64,000 nucleotides of DNA, from contig NZ_CP134779.1 in assembly GCF_031884435.1 (NCBI RefSeq), positions 62,001 through 126,000 of the forward strand, given 5' to 3'. Below, piece by piece: positions 9,073-17,199 of this stretch. Positions within the stretch are counted from its first letter, which is position 1. Each line of letters begins with the position of its first letter. The position numbers and the translations under genes were made by a program. This DNA comes from Bosea sp. 685 (GTDB taxonomy: Bacteria > Pseudomonadota > Alphaproteobacteria > Rhizobiales > Beijerinckiaceae). The notes under the pieces are model-generated. The model did no database searches. It worked only from the letters and a program-made list of their open reading frames with translations, and was not told where the DNA came from.

Positions 9073-10668
9073 GTGAGAGAGCTGAAATCCATCGTCATGG
9101 GGGCCTTCCTCGGCCTCGCTGCCTTTGCCGGCCCGGCGCTCGCGCAAGGCTCCAATGCCAGCCTCACCATTGTGCGCGAGGTCGACAGCGACCGCTATGA
9201 TCCGCATCGCTCGACGGCGCGCTCGGCCTCCGAAGTCCTCTTCATGATGGCCGACACGCTGGTCTCGCTCGACCACGACATGGCGACGATCAAGCCCGGC
9301 CTCGCTACCGCCTGGACGATGGCGCCCGACGGCAAGACCTACACCTTCAAGCTGCGCAACGACGTCTCCTTTTGCGACGGCAAGAAGCTGACGGCGCAGG
9401 ATGTGGTCTATTCGATCAAGCGCTGGATCGATCCCGCGACGCGCTCGCCGGTGGCTTGGCGCGCCGGCAAGATCGAGGACATCGTCGCGACCGACGATTA
9501 CACGGTCGAATACAAGCTCAAGGCGCCGTTCTCGGAATTGCTCTACCAGCTCACCCAGAGCTTCGCGGTGATCATCGACAAGGCCAATGTCGAGGCGCTC
9601 GGTGCCGATTTCGGGGTCAAGGGCTTCAACGGAACCGGCCCCTATTGCTGGGGCGACTGGAAGCCGCGCAACGAGTTCCGGCTGAAGCGCCACGCCGCCT
9701 ATAAATGGGGCCCGCCGATCTATCAGAATACCGGGCCGGCGCAGATCGAGGAGATCGTCTGGCGCATCGTGCCGGAGGACAACACCCGTCTGGCCGCGGT
9801 GATGACCGGCCAGACCCAGGTGACGCAATATGTGCCCTATTCCGGCATGGCCCAGATGCGCGCCAACAAGAACCTCAGGATCGTCGAGTCGAAGGAGGCG
9901 TTCTGGACCTATTTCGTCGGCTTCAAGATCGACAAGGAGGGCGTCAGCGATCCGGCCGTGCGCAAGGCGATGGTGATGGCTGTCGACCAGAAGGCGATCG
10001 CCGAAAACCTCTATTTCGGCGAGGTCGAGCCGGCCTACAGCTATATCTCGACCGAGGCGCTGGACTGGAACAAGGCGCTGACGCCGAAGCTGATCAAGAC
10101 CGATGTCGCCGAGGCCAACAAGATCCTCGACGCGGCCGGCTGGTTGAAGGGGCCTGACGGCTTCCGCATGAAGGACGGCAAGAAGCTCTCGCCGGTCGTC
10201 TATGGCTTCACCGGTTCGACCTGGCAGAAGCTGATGGAGGCGATCCAGGGCGATCTGCGCAAGATCGGCGTCGATCTCAGGGTCCAGCTCTTCGATGCCA
10301 CCATCGCCTGGGGCAAGATGGCGACGCAGGAGTTCGACATGTTCGGGATGAGCTTCCCCTATATCTCGGCCGGCGATGCGCTGAACCTGTATTTCCCCTC
10401 GGCCAATGCGCCGACGCCCAACCGGATGAACTGGAAGGACCCGGCGACGGACGAATTGCTGACCAAGGGCATCACCGCGCTGAACGATGCCGACCGTGCG
10501 GCCGCCTATGGCGAGGTCCTGACGAAGGTGCATGAGGCGGCGGTCTGGCTGCCGCTCTATCACGAGCCGATGAAGATCGCGGCCTCGGCAAGGCTCGCCC
10601 CCTTCAAGGCCCACAACATCTATGGTTGCGGGCTGTATAAGGGGCTGGATCTGAAGTTCGTTCGCTGA
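9073..10668 (+). CDS. ABC importer substrate-binding protein, family 5 (DppA-like)
   Basis: A periplasmic solute receptor of ~531 residues. A signal peptide is obvious (VRELKSIVMGAFLGLAAF followed by AGPALAQG, cleaved after AQ or similar). The mature part has the family-5 features: NDVSFCDGKKLTAQDVVYSIKR, FNGTGPYCW and NAPTPNRMNW. I chose the GTG at 9073 because AAGGGGA lies eight bases upstream; the frame is open from an ATG at 9025, but that would add residues ahead of the signal peptide. It follows the two permeases directly and delivers substrate to them. The ligand is not predictable from sequence. Confidence 0.9.
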   Translation: MRELKSIVMGAFLGLAAFAGPALAQGSNASLTIVREVDSDRYDPHRSTARSASEVLFMMADTLVSLDHDMATIKPGLATAWTMAPDGKTYTFKLRNDVSFCDGKKLTAQDVVYSIKRWIDPATRSPVAWRAGKIEDIVATDDYTVEYKLKAPFSELLYQLTQSFAVIIDKANVEALGADFGVKGFNGTGPYCWGDWKPRNEFRLKRHAAYKWGPPIYQNTGPAQIEEIVWRIVPEDNTRLAAVMTGQTQVTQYVPYSGMAQMRANKNLRIVESKEAFWTYFVGFKIDKEGVSDPAVRKAMVMAVDQKAIAENLYFGEVEPAYSYISTEALDWNKALTPKLIKTDVAEANKILDAAGWLKGPDGFRMKDGKKLSPVVYGFTGSTWQKLMEAIQGDLRKIGVDLRVQLFDATIAWGKMATQEFDMFGMSFPYISAGDALNLYFPSANAPTPNRMNWKDPATDELLTKGITALNDADRAAAYGEVLTKVHEAAVWLPLYHEPMKIAASARLAPFKAHNIYGCGLYKGLDLKFVR

Positions 10669-10689
10669 ACCTGTTCAACCAGAAGGACG

Positions 10690-10815
10690 CGGGGGTGAGG
10701 GGGCGGCCGTTTGACACTGTGGCTGTGCCCTGACCGCAGCGGATGTCGGGTTTAGCCCCGCTGGTCCAACGGCCGACACCTCACCCTGCCCTCTCCTTAC
10801 AGGAGAGGGTTCCCC
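10690..10815. repeat. Intergenic inverted repeat with inner hairpin
   Basis: Two long, imperfect inverted arms (about 10694-10711 and 10768-10785, GGTGAGGGGGCGGCC against GGCCGACACCTCACC) are followed by a short perfect hairpin, CCCTCTCCT / AGGAGAGGG at 10789-10809. It separates the binding-protein gene from the second amidohydrolase. It looks like another mobile palindromic repeat rather than a simple terminator, as there is no T tract. Confidence 0.6.
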
Positions 10816-10860
10816 GCGCTTCACCACCCAACGCCTCGCCTTCACGCCGGAGCCCAGCCC

Positions 10861-12300
10861 ATGCCGATCACCCTTATCCAGAACGCCAGCTGGATCGTCG
10901 CCTATGACGCCAAGGCCAAGGGCCATGTCTATCTGCGCGATGGCGATGTCGCCTATGAGGGCGACCGCATCCTGCAGGTCGGCGGAAGCTATAAGGGCCG
11001 GGCCGATGCGACGATCGATGGGCGCGGCAAGATGGTCATGCCCGGCCTCGTCAACATCCACTCGCACCCCTCCTCGGAGGCGATGTGCAAGGGCTGGAAC
11101 GACGAGCTCGGCAGCGCCAAGATGTATGGCACGGCGCTCTACGAGTTCATGCCGCTGTTCCGCTGCGACGCCGCCGGCGTCAAGCCTTGCGCGCAGGTGA
11201 CTTATTCCGAACTGCTGATGTCGGGCGTCACCACGCTGGTCGACATGTCCGCCGCCTGGGACGGCTGGTTCGAGACCTTCAAGGCCTCGGGCCTTCGCGC
11301 GGTTTTTGCGCCGATGTACCGCTCGGCGCGCTGGTACACCGATAACGGCCATCTCGCGCAATATGAGTGGGACGCCAAGGCCGGCGAGAAGGCGATGGCG
11401 CAGGCCATGAAGCTGCTGGACCAGGTTGCGGCTGACGCAACGGGCAGGCTCTCGGGCATGGTCTCGCCCTCGCAGATCGACACCTGCACGCCCGAACTGA
11501 TCCAGGCGAGCTATGAGGAGGCGGAGACGCGAAAAATCCCCTTCCAGATTCATGCCGCCCAGAGCGTGGTCGAATTCCATGAGATCACGCGCCGGCATGG
11601 CATGACGCCGGTGGAGTGGCTGGAGGAACTCGACGTGCTCGGGCCGTTCTCGATCATCGGCCACGGCATCTTCCTCGACCATCACTCCTCGGTGAAATGG
11701 CCGGCGACCGACGATATGGGCGCTCTGGTCGAGACCGGCACCAATGTCGCGCATTGCCCGATCGTGTTTCAGCGCCGCGGCATCGCGATGCAGAGTTTTG
11801 GGCAATATGTCGCGGCCGGCATCAATGTCGGCATCGGCACCGACACCTATCCCCACCATATGCTGGAGGAATTGCGCGCGGTCTGCATCGGCTCGCGCAT
11901 GATGGCCGAGGACGTCTATGACGTGCGGACCTCGGACGCTTTCAACGCGGCGACGCTGGGCGGCGCCAAGGCGCTCGGCCGCGACGATATCGGCCGGCTC
12001 GCCAAGGGCGCGAAAGCCGACATCGTGCTGGTCGACGTCACCCATCCGATGATGCGCCCGCTGCGCGACCCCGTCCGCAGCCTGATCTATGCGGCGGGCG
12101 AGCGGGCGGTGACGACCGTGATCGTCGACGGCGTCACGGTGGTCGAGAACGGCAAGGTGCTGACCATGGACTATGCCAGCGCCGCCGCCGAGCTGGAGGA
12201 GGCGCAGCGCCGGGCCGAGCCCAACGTCAAGGGTCTCGACTGGGCCAAGCGAGACCATCTCGAGATCTCGCCGCTGACCTTTCCGGCTGGCCGGGGCTGA
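10861..12300 (+). CDS. Amidohydrolase of the AtzA/TrzN/cytosine-deaminase group
   Basis: A 479-residue metal-dependent hydrolase of the amidohydrolase superfamily (subtype III style), acting on C-N or C-Cl bonds, usually deaminating or dechlorinating ring compounds. The metal ligands are in NIHSHPSS, QIHAAQS, GHGIFLDHHS and GIGTDTYPHH. Length is normal. The start ATG follows a repeat-filled gap. It ends the peptide-importer cluster that begins with DUF3830 at 4693, so it may process the imported compound or its products. A precise substrate cannot be assigned: guanine-, S-adenosylhomocysteine- and triazine-type enzymes share these motifs. Confidence 0.85.
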   Translation: MPITLIQNASWIVAYDAKAKGHVYLRDGDVAYEGDRILQVGGSYKGRADATIDGRGKMVMPGLVNIHSHPSSEAMCKGWNDELGSAKMYGTALYEFMPLFRCDAAGVKPCAQVTYSELLMSGVTTLVDMSAAWDGWFETFKASGLRAVFAPMYRSARWYTDNGHLAQYEWDAKAGEKAMAQAMKLLDQVAADATGRLSGMVSPSQIDTCTPELIQASYEEAETRKIPFQIHAAQSVVEFHEITRRHGMTPVEWLEELDVLGPFSIIGHGIFLDHHSSVKWPATDDMGALVETGTNVAHCPIVFQRRGIAMQSFGQYVAAGINVGIGTDTYPHHMLEELRAVCIGSRMMAEDVYDVRTSDAFNAATLGGAKALGRDDIGRLAKGAKADIVLVDVTHPMMRPLRDPVRSLIYAAGERAVTTVIVDGVTVVENGKVLTMDYASAAAELEEAQRRAEPNVKGLDWAKRDHLEISPLTFPAGRG

Positions 12301-12339
12301 ACGCAGGCGATTGCCCGACGGCGTGGTTCGGGTGAGGCC

Positions 12340-14069
12340 CTAGACCGATTGTTTGTCCGCAGAGGCTTCGCCATTCGCTGGAGGCGCGCTGCATAGCGCC
12401 AGCATGGCGCGGGCGATTTCCGCCTCGCCCATGATCGTCAGGCTCGCGCCGCATTTGGTCAGATGCTCGACTGCCGCGTCCGAATGGGCGCGGGCGACGA
12501 TCGGCAGCGCTGGATTGTCGCGTCGCGCCTGCTCGCAGACCTGGCCGGCCTCGAAGCTCTCGGGAATGGCGACGAAGAGCCGGCGCGCCCGCGCCAGGCC
12601 GGCGGCGGCGAGCACGCCGGGATCGGCGGCGTTGCCGACGAGCACCGCGGCGCCCTGGCTCCTGGCTGCGGCGATGGCGTCAGGCTGTTCCTCGATGACG
12701 AGCACGGTCTCGCCATGCGCCACCAGGCCCGCTCCCAGGAGCGCGCCGACCCGGCCATAGCCGACGATGACCATGTGATCGCTCAAGCTGGTCGGGACGA
12801 TGTCGCGCTCGGGTTCCGGCTCAGGCGCTGGCTTGGCAGCGCTCGGCTTGGGCTTTGCCGGGCTCGTCTCCGTGGCGAAGCGCTCGATGATCGCAAACAG
12901 CACCGGGTTGAGCAGGATCGAGAGGATCGCGCCCGCCAGGATCAGGTCGCGGCCCTGTTCGGGCAGGATCGCCAGCGAGACGCCCAGGCCCGCCAGGATG
13001 AAGGAGAACTCGCCGATCTGCGCCAGCGACGCCGAGATGGTCAGGGCGACGGCGTTCGAACGGCCAAAGGCGCGCACGATCAGCCAGGCAGCGAGCGATT
13101 TGCCGAACAGGATGATGGCGAGCGTTCCCAGCAGGGGCAGCGGCGCGCGCAGCAGGATGCCGGGGTCGAAGAGCATGCCGACAGAGACGAAGAACAGCAC
13201 CGCGAAGGCGTCGCGCAGCGGCAGCGATTCCTCGGCGGCGCGCTGGCTCAATGGCGATTCGTTCAAGATCATGCCGGCGAAGAAGGCGCCGAGCGCGAAG
13301 GAGACGCCGAACAGGCTTGCCGCCATGAAGGCGACGCCGAGCGCCAGTGCCAGCACGGCGAGCCTGAACAGCTCGCGCGAGCCGGTATGGGCGACCCAAT
13401 GCAGCACCCAGGGGATGACGCGCCGCCCGACGATGAGCATGAAGGCGACGAAGGCCACGACCTTGGCGAGCGTCAGCCCCAGCACGCCCCAGAGGCCGAG
13501 GTCGAACTGCCCGGAGAGCGGAACGGGCGTGCCGGGCTTGGCGCCGTTCAGGGCGTCGGCAATGGTCGGGATCAGGACGAGCGCCAGGACCATGGCGAGA
13601 TCCTCGACGATCAGCCAGCCGACCGCGATCTTGCCCTTCTCGGTCTGGACCAGCCGGCGCTCCTGGAGCGCGCGCAGCAGCACGACGGTGCTGGCGACCG
13701 AGAGCGCGAGCCCGAAGACGAGACCCGCGACCCAACCCCAGCCAAGCCAAAGCGCCAGGCCCAGGCCGAGCAAGGTCGCCACCGCGATCTGGACGAGAGC
13801 GCCGGGGACCGCGATGGTTTTGACCGAGAGCAAATCCTTCAGCGAGAAATGCAGGCCGACGCCGAACATCAGCAGGATGACGCCGATCTCGGCCAGCTCG
13901 TTGGCGAGGCCCTGATCAGCGACGAACCCGGGCGTGAAGGGGCCGACGGCGACGCCGGCGAGGAGATAGCCGACCAGGGGGAGAAGCGCAGCTTCTGAGC
14001 AAGCGCTCCGAAGACAAAGGCGAGGCACAGGCCCGCGACGAGAATGGCGATCAGCGGGCCAGGATGCAT
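12340..14069 (-). pseudogene. CPA2 monovalent cation:proton antiporter with RCK domain (YbaL-like), frameshifted near its 5' end
   Basis: The gene encodes an inner-membrane CPA2 (Kef/YbaL-type) antiporter. It has about a dozen membrane segments, then a cytoplasmic TrkA-N/RCK domain (HMVIVGYGRVGALLGAGL, the NAD-binding glycines) to residue ~560. The normal N-terminus starts at the ATG at 14069 (MHPGPLIAILVAGLCLAF) and runs in frame to LRFSP. There a run of five G/C bases (13977-13981) is one base short, and the frame continues one base off as LVGYLLAGVAVGPFTPG. One more base would restore a continuous ~574-residue antiporter. As written the gene is split: only a 31-residue head joined to a missense tail is translatable from the natural start. 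A sequencing or assembly slip in the homopolymer is possible. Confidence 0.85.
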
Positions 14070-14257
14070 CAGGTCTCCAGAAGGCGGGCAGGATTACGGA
14101 AGGCGCAGGAATACGGGAGGTAGATGGTGGCTCGCGAGAGCACTCGAAGCATGGCGTCTGGGTCGCGCAATTTCAACCTTGAGGCGGTCTTTTCAGAGTG
14201 CTTTCGACGAGGCGATGTAGCGTTTCCGCCAGGTGGCCGTCGACCTCGCCGGTGGCC

Positions 14258-14578
14258 TCAGGCCTTCGGCTTGTCCAGCAGGACGCGACCCTGCTTCTCG
14301 ACGCCAAGCTTCAGCGTCTCGGCGAAGGTCGCCAGCATCCAGGGCAGCATCATCTCGACGCGCACGAGCCGCTCCTCGACGGTGAGGCTGCCCCGCACCG
14401 TATAGCCCAGCGCCGCCACGCCGAAATCCAGCGTGTCGCCGCGCCACTCCTCCTCGACGAGTTGCATCTTCACCATGCCGAGCTTGTCGCGGATGCGGTC
14501 GACACCGCCATGGATGCGCGCGAGCGCGGCCTCGCGGCCGAGCTCATGGGAAATCGTGATGCTGACGGGCTTGGCCAT
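14258..14578 (-). CDS. Polyhydroxyalkanoic acid system family protein (PHA_gran_rgn)
   Basis: A 106-residue cytosolic protein resembling the polyhydroxyalkanoate-system family seen in PHA granule regions. Its features are a short N-terminal helix-strand (SITISHELGREAALARI) and the middle stretch RGSLTVEERLVRVEMMLP. The exact role of the family is not established; it is associated with PHA metabolism. I chose the ATG at 14578; an in-frame Met further up adds a Ser/Ala-rich stretch without support. Two PHA-related genes, bdhA and the patatin gene, lie 10 kb away. The next upstream gene on the same strand is a short unknown protein. Confidence 0.6.
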   Translation of the reverse strand: MAKPVSITISHELGREAALARIHGGVDRIRDKLGMVKMQLVEEEWRGDTLDFGVAALGYTVRGSLTVEERLVRVEMMLPWMLATFAETLKLGVEKQGRVLLDKPKA

Positions 14579-14718
14579 GGGGCTCGCAGTCGAAGGGGCG
14601 GCGGCAGACGCGCCCACGCCCGGGGCGCCAGAATTCCGGCGGTTCCACGCGAGATCACGTCAGGATGCAGGATAGGCTGCGAAAGCCGGGTGAGCCAGAG
14701 GGGGCGGCTTCAGAGCCG

Positions 14719-14770
14719 AGAGCCTTGCTCACGCGAAAAACCGGTACCCAGTTTTTCGCGCAAGGCTCTA
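14719..14770. repeat. Short palindromic repeat, family B type, containing a stop codon
   Basis: Inverted arms AGAGCCTTGCTCACGCGAAA and TTTCGCGCAAGGCTCT enclose a CCGGTACCCA core. The core and arms share the CGCGAAAAACCGGTACCCA block with the longer element at 59341. The stop codon (TAG) of the adjacent minus-strand gene is supplied by the right arm. Confidence 0.7.
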
Positions 14771-14980
14771 GAGGCTGCGCTCGTTCAGCGCCTTCTGGCC
14801 ATGCTCGGTGACGAGCCAGCGCCCGCCGAGCGGCTCGACGAGGCCGCGATCCTTCAGCACGACCAGCATGTCATCGTCGAAGATGAAATGGGTGGTCTGT
14901 TCTTCGATGCTCTCGAGGGCGATCCATTCCGGGTCCGACATCACGCCAGGGCGGGCGATCTGGAGGTGCTGTGTTTGCAT
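14768..14980 (-). CDS. Small hypothetical protein, possible winged-helix fragment
   Basis: A 70-residue acidic protein that I do not recognise. It starts at an ATG with GGAGA eight bases upstream (MQTQHLQIARPGV). A hydrophobic-charged pattern in the second half (LVVLKDRGLVEPLGGRWLVT) could fit a small winged helix, but this is only a pattern. A longer frame runs upstream to 15085 without a ribosome site. The stop lies inside a palindromic repeat, so the carboxy end may have been shaped by insertion of that element. No partner gene is adjacent. Confidence 0.6.
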   Translation of the reverse strand: MQTQHLQIARPGVMSDPEWIALESIEEQTTHFIFDDDMLVVLKDRGLVEPLGGRWLVTEHGQKALNERSL

Positions 14981-15261
14981 GAGCGTCTCCTTCTCGATTG
15001 GGATGGATGATTGCTCGATTGGAATGGACGATGCTGAATCCCATCCAATCTTGGCGCTGTCATGACCGAGGCCCGTCCAAAACAAGCCTTTGCCGGCAAG
15101 GCTTTGCGCGCCAGCCCGCGTTGACGTGAAAGGGCTGGCAAAAGGGGCTGGCGAAGGGCGGAAACCGGGTGCCGGTGCGTGCTGTTCTCGCCGCCGGGTG
15201 GAACTCTCACATCGCTGCCTCGTTGATTGGGCTTGGATCTGTCTCTTGAAGGAGGTTCGCT

Positions 15262-15873
15262 GTGGCGACCATGAACAAGTTTCCGCCCGACATGCCGAAA
15301 GGCTGGGACGAAGCCGGTGACGAGATCGACAACGCGACCAGCAGCCTGCGTGCCAAGGCCGCCGATGTTGCCGACAAGGCGACGGAGACGGTCAAGGGCG
15401 GCTACTCCCGAGCCAAGGACGCCTTGACGGATATCGACCCGGTCGAGACCGCCCGCGAGGGCGGCCAGGCGGTGATACGCGCGGTCGAGCGCAATCCCGT
15501 CGTCGCGTTCGGACTGGGTGCGCTGGGCATCGGACTGATCGCCTGGGCGAGCCTGCGCTCACCTCCCGCATCGCGCTGGGAGCGCTACCAGCCCGATTTC
15601 GACAGGCTGCGTGGCCTGTTCGGCGATTACGGCAAGGATGCCGCCAAGTCGGGCGAGGGCGCGCTGAAGAGCGGCCAGCAATGGCTGAACGCCTATGGCG
15701 GCGATGCGCGCGACTATGCCGGCTATGGCGGCCGGATGATCGCGCAGCGGGCTCAGAAGGAGCCGATCGCGGCGTTGCTGGGGATCGGGTTGGCGGTCTA
15801 TGCGCTGGGATCGCTGCTGGGGTCGTCGAGTGAGTCGGCTCCCGCACGCAAGCGAGCTGCACCGAAGCGCTGA
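15262..15873 (+). CDS. Membrane-anchored protein with two glycine-zipper segments (DUF883/ElaB-like in style)
   Basis: A 203-residue protein translated from a GTG with GGAGG six bases upstream. The first ~70 residues form an amphipathic helical region with Ala- and Lys-rich heptads (LRAKAADVADKATETVK). Two glycine-rich hydrophobic segments follow, FGLGALGIGLIAWASL near residue 85 and IAALLGIGLAVYALGSLL near 175. The layout resembles DUF883/ElaB/YqjD proteins, which tether to the inner membrane and in E. coli bind ribosomes, but the longer length and the second segment are unusual. Function is not known. A hairpin and a bidirectional terminator follow. Confidence 0.7.
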   Translation: MATMNKFPPDMPKGWDEAGDEIDNATSSLRAKAADVADKATETVKGGYSRAKDALTDIDPVETAREGGQAVIRAVERNPVVAFGLGALGIGLIAWASLRSPPASRWERYQPDFDRLRGLFGDYGKDAAKSGEGALKSGQQWLNAYGGDARDYAGYGGRMIAQRAQKEPIAALLGIGLAVYALGSLLGSSSESAPARKRAAPKR

Positions 15874-15884
15874 CGGCCCAGCCT

Positions 15885-15934
15885 CGATCACGTCGCATTC
15901 GGAGGGGTCCGTCCGAATGCGAAAAGCGTGATCG
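15885..15934. repeat. Palindromic hairpin element
   Basis: Inverted arms CGATCACG / CGTGATCG enclose a second pair GCATTCGGA / TCCGAATGC with a GGGGTCCG loop. It lies right after the stop of the membrane protein gene, 36 bases before the terminator. It belongs to a further class of intergenic palindromes in this window. Confidence 0.6.
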
Positions 15935-15969
15935 ATTCCTGGAGTTTAGAGAATTGCTCTTGTGACCGC

Positions 15970-16004
15970 AAAAAACCCCGCAGCCTTTCGGCCGCGGGGT
16001 TTTG
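15970..16004. terminator. Bidirectional rho-independent terminator
   Basis: A strong CCCCGCAGCC / GGCCGCGGGG stem (one mismatch, TTTC loop) is flanked by an A6 run on the left and a T4 run on the right. It can stop transcription from the plus-strand gene ending at 15873 and from the minus-strand lipoprotein gene ending at 16058. Confidence 0.8.
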
Positions 16005-16015
16005 ATTTTCACACG

Positions 16016-16045
16016 GACGAGCCTGTCAGATCAGACAGGCTCGTC
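16016..16045. terminator. Perfect stem-loop at the 3' end of the lipoprotein gene
   Basis: A 12-bp perfect inverted repeat (GACGAGCCTGTC / GACAGGCTCGTC) with a six-base loop lies 13 bases after the stop codon of the minus-strand gene. It has no T tract of its own and probably works with the stronger terminator at 15970-16004. Confidence 0.55.
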
Positions 16046-16057
16046 GTTGTTCAGGTA

Positions 16058-16360
16058 TCAATACCAGCCGTAGCCGCGACGGCCATAATAGCCTCGGCCG
16101 TAATAGGAGCGGTTGTCAGCGGCAACGAGAGCCCCGCCGATGACGCCAGCGGCGACGCCGGCTGCAACAGCGCTGCTGGCTTCGGAGTTGGCGCGGCGGT
16201 TTTCGGTGAAGTTGGCCGAGCGGCACTGCTGATAGGCGCGTGTGCCGGGGCGGAAGCCCTGCGCCTCGCAGGTGATTTCGGCGTCGGCGAGCGATTCCTG
16301 GCGCGTCTGGCAGCCAGCAACAACGGCGGCCAGGGCGCCAACGATGAGAAGGGTACGCAT
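16058..16360 (-). CDS. Small lipoprotein with glycine zipper and Tyr/Arg-rich tail
   Basis: A ~100-residue lipoprotein. The leader ends in VVAGC, a lipobox whose Cys would be lipidated at about residue 16. A cysteine pair in the soluble part (ITCEAQGFRPGTRAYQQC) may form a disulfide. A glycine zipper (GVAAGVIGGALVA) and a YYGRGYYGRRGYG tail follow. Tails of this kind occur in surface lipoproteins of Rhizobiales, but no function is known. An ATG three bases further upstream (16363) is also possible; the one used has the better spacing from AGGA. Confidence 0.75.
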   Translation of the reverse strand: MRTLLIVGALAAVVAGCQTRQESLADAEITCEAQGFRPGTRAYQQCRSANFTENRRANSEASSAVAAGVAAGVIGGALVAADNRSYYGRGYYGRRGYGWY

Positions 16361-16499
16361 CATTTTTCCTTTTCAGCCTCCCAATGGATGCGAGGACTTA
16401 AAATACACACGCCGCTGCAGGTCAAGAACAACCGCGTGAATTGGTTCAAGTCGGCCCGATCGTCATGGGAATACTGCGCCGCCTTGAGGGCGCCTTTGT

Positions 16500-16757
16500 T
16501 TAGCCGACCTTGCGCCCCGGTTTCTCGACGACCTTGCCCGAGCGGGCGAGGGTGGCGATTTCCAGGGCCGGCATCCCGGATTTCTCGGCGATGGCGCGGT
16601 CCTGCTCCATGATGGCTTCGCGCGCGGGCTCGTCGCCGTCGAGGCCGCCGAGCAGTGCGGTCGGCACCCGCCGGTTGGAGCGGCGCGAGCCATCGGTATA
16701 GACGACGTCGAACATCACGAATTCGGCATCGAGCGGCTTCGATTTCTTGCGGGCCAT
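16500..16757 (-). CDS. Small conserved-looking cytosolic protein, unknown function
   Basis: An 85-residue basic protein that I do not recognise. It starts at an ATG with AAGGA nine bases upstream (MARKKSKPLDAEFVMFDVVY). It has a predicted beta-strand start, a loop DGSRRSNRRVPT and a helical second half (DEPAREAIMEQDRAIAEKSG). There are no membrane segments or cysteines. The reading frame is open far upstream, but that part overlaps the repeat-filled gap. Its composition looks native to the genome. Confidence 0.65.
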   Translation of the reverse strand: MARKKSKPLDAEFVMFDVVYTDGSRRSNRRVPTALLGGLDGDEPAREAIMEQDRAIAEKSGMPALEIATLARSGKVVEKPGRKVG

Positions 16758-17199
16758 GATCGGGTCCTTTCGGAAAATGGACGGGCCGCGCAATGCGGCG
16801 GCTAAAGTCCCAATGTCTGAAACCGTCTCCCACCGAAGGTGGAAGCTGAATCTATGCGAAAAACCGGTTCCCACTTTTCGCATCCTGCTCCAGGCGTGGC
16901 GGCGGGTGGCGCGCGGCCTCTGCAGGTGTCGCGCGACGCCTAGACCATGGTTCGCGCCGATGCAATGCGACATGCCGGCCCGGTTCTGCGAAGGGCGCGG
17001 CCGGGATGGGCGAAATTTGCGCGGCCGCGCCGAAGATGCGGGCATGATCGCGGCTGGTCGCGCTTGTGGGCGGCATGGCTGGGCGCCAAGAGCAGGATGC
17101 GGAAAAGTGGGAACAGGTTTTTCGTATTGATCCGGCTCTAGGTCAGCCGCCGTCGCGTGCAAGCCGTGTGCGTGACCAAGCAGCGTGAAAGGACGTTTC
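16758..17199. other. Intergenic stretch, 442 bases, without a gene
   Basis: This gap between the small minus-strand gene and the epimerase holds a 39-base inverted-repeat pair (see 16852-17128) with ~200 bases between the arms. No coding frame with a ribosome site is convincing. The last ~70 bases may carry the promoter of the epimerase operon. Confidence 0.6.
16852..17128. repeat. Pair of family-B-like palindromes in inverted orientation
   Basis: Two copies of a ~39-base unit (16852-16890 and 17090-17128) face each other. The left contains CGAAAAACCGGTTCCCACTT and ends in ATCCTGCT; the right starts AGCAGGATGC and contains AAGTGGGAACAGGTTTTTCG. The left unit is itself a palindrome. The ~200 bases between them are GC-rich and have no recognisable gene. 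Confidence 0.7.

Noticed and set aside
8749..10614. Long minus-strand frame across the binding protein gene
   Set aside because: Shadow of the family-5 binding protein, no ribosome site or motif.
12463..13998. Plus-strand frame opposite the antiporter
   Set aside because: Shadow frame with Arg/Gln/Asp-rich composition; the antiporter domain on the other strand is unambiguous.
16758..17199. Gene in the repeat-filled gap before the epimerase
   Set aside because: Only short frames without ribosome sites; the region is explained by the repeat pair.
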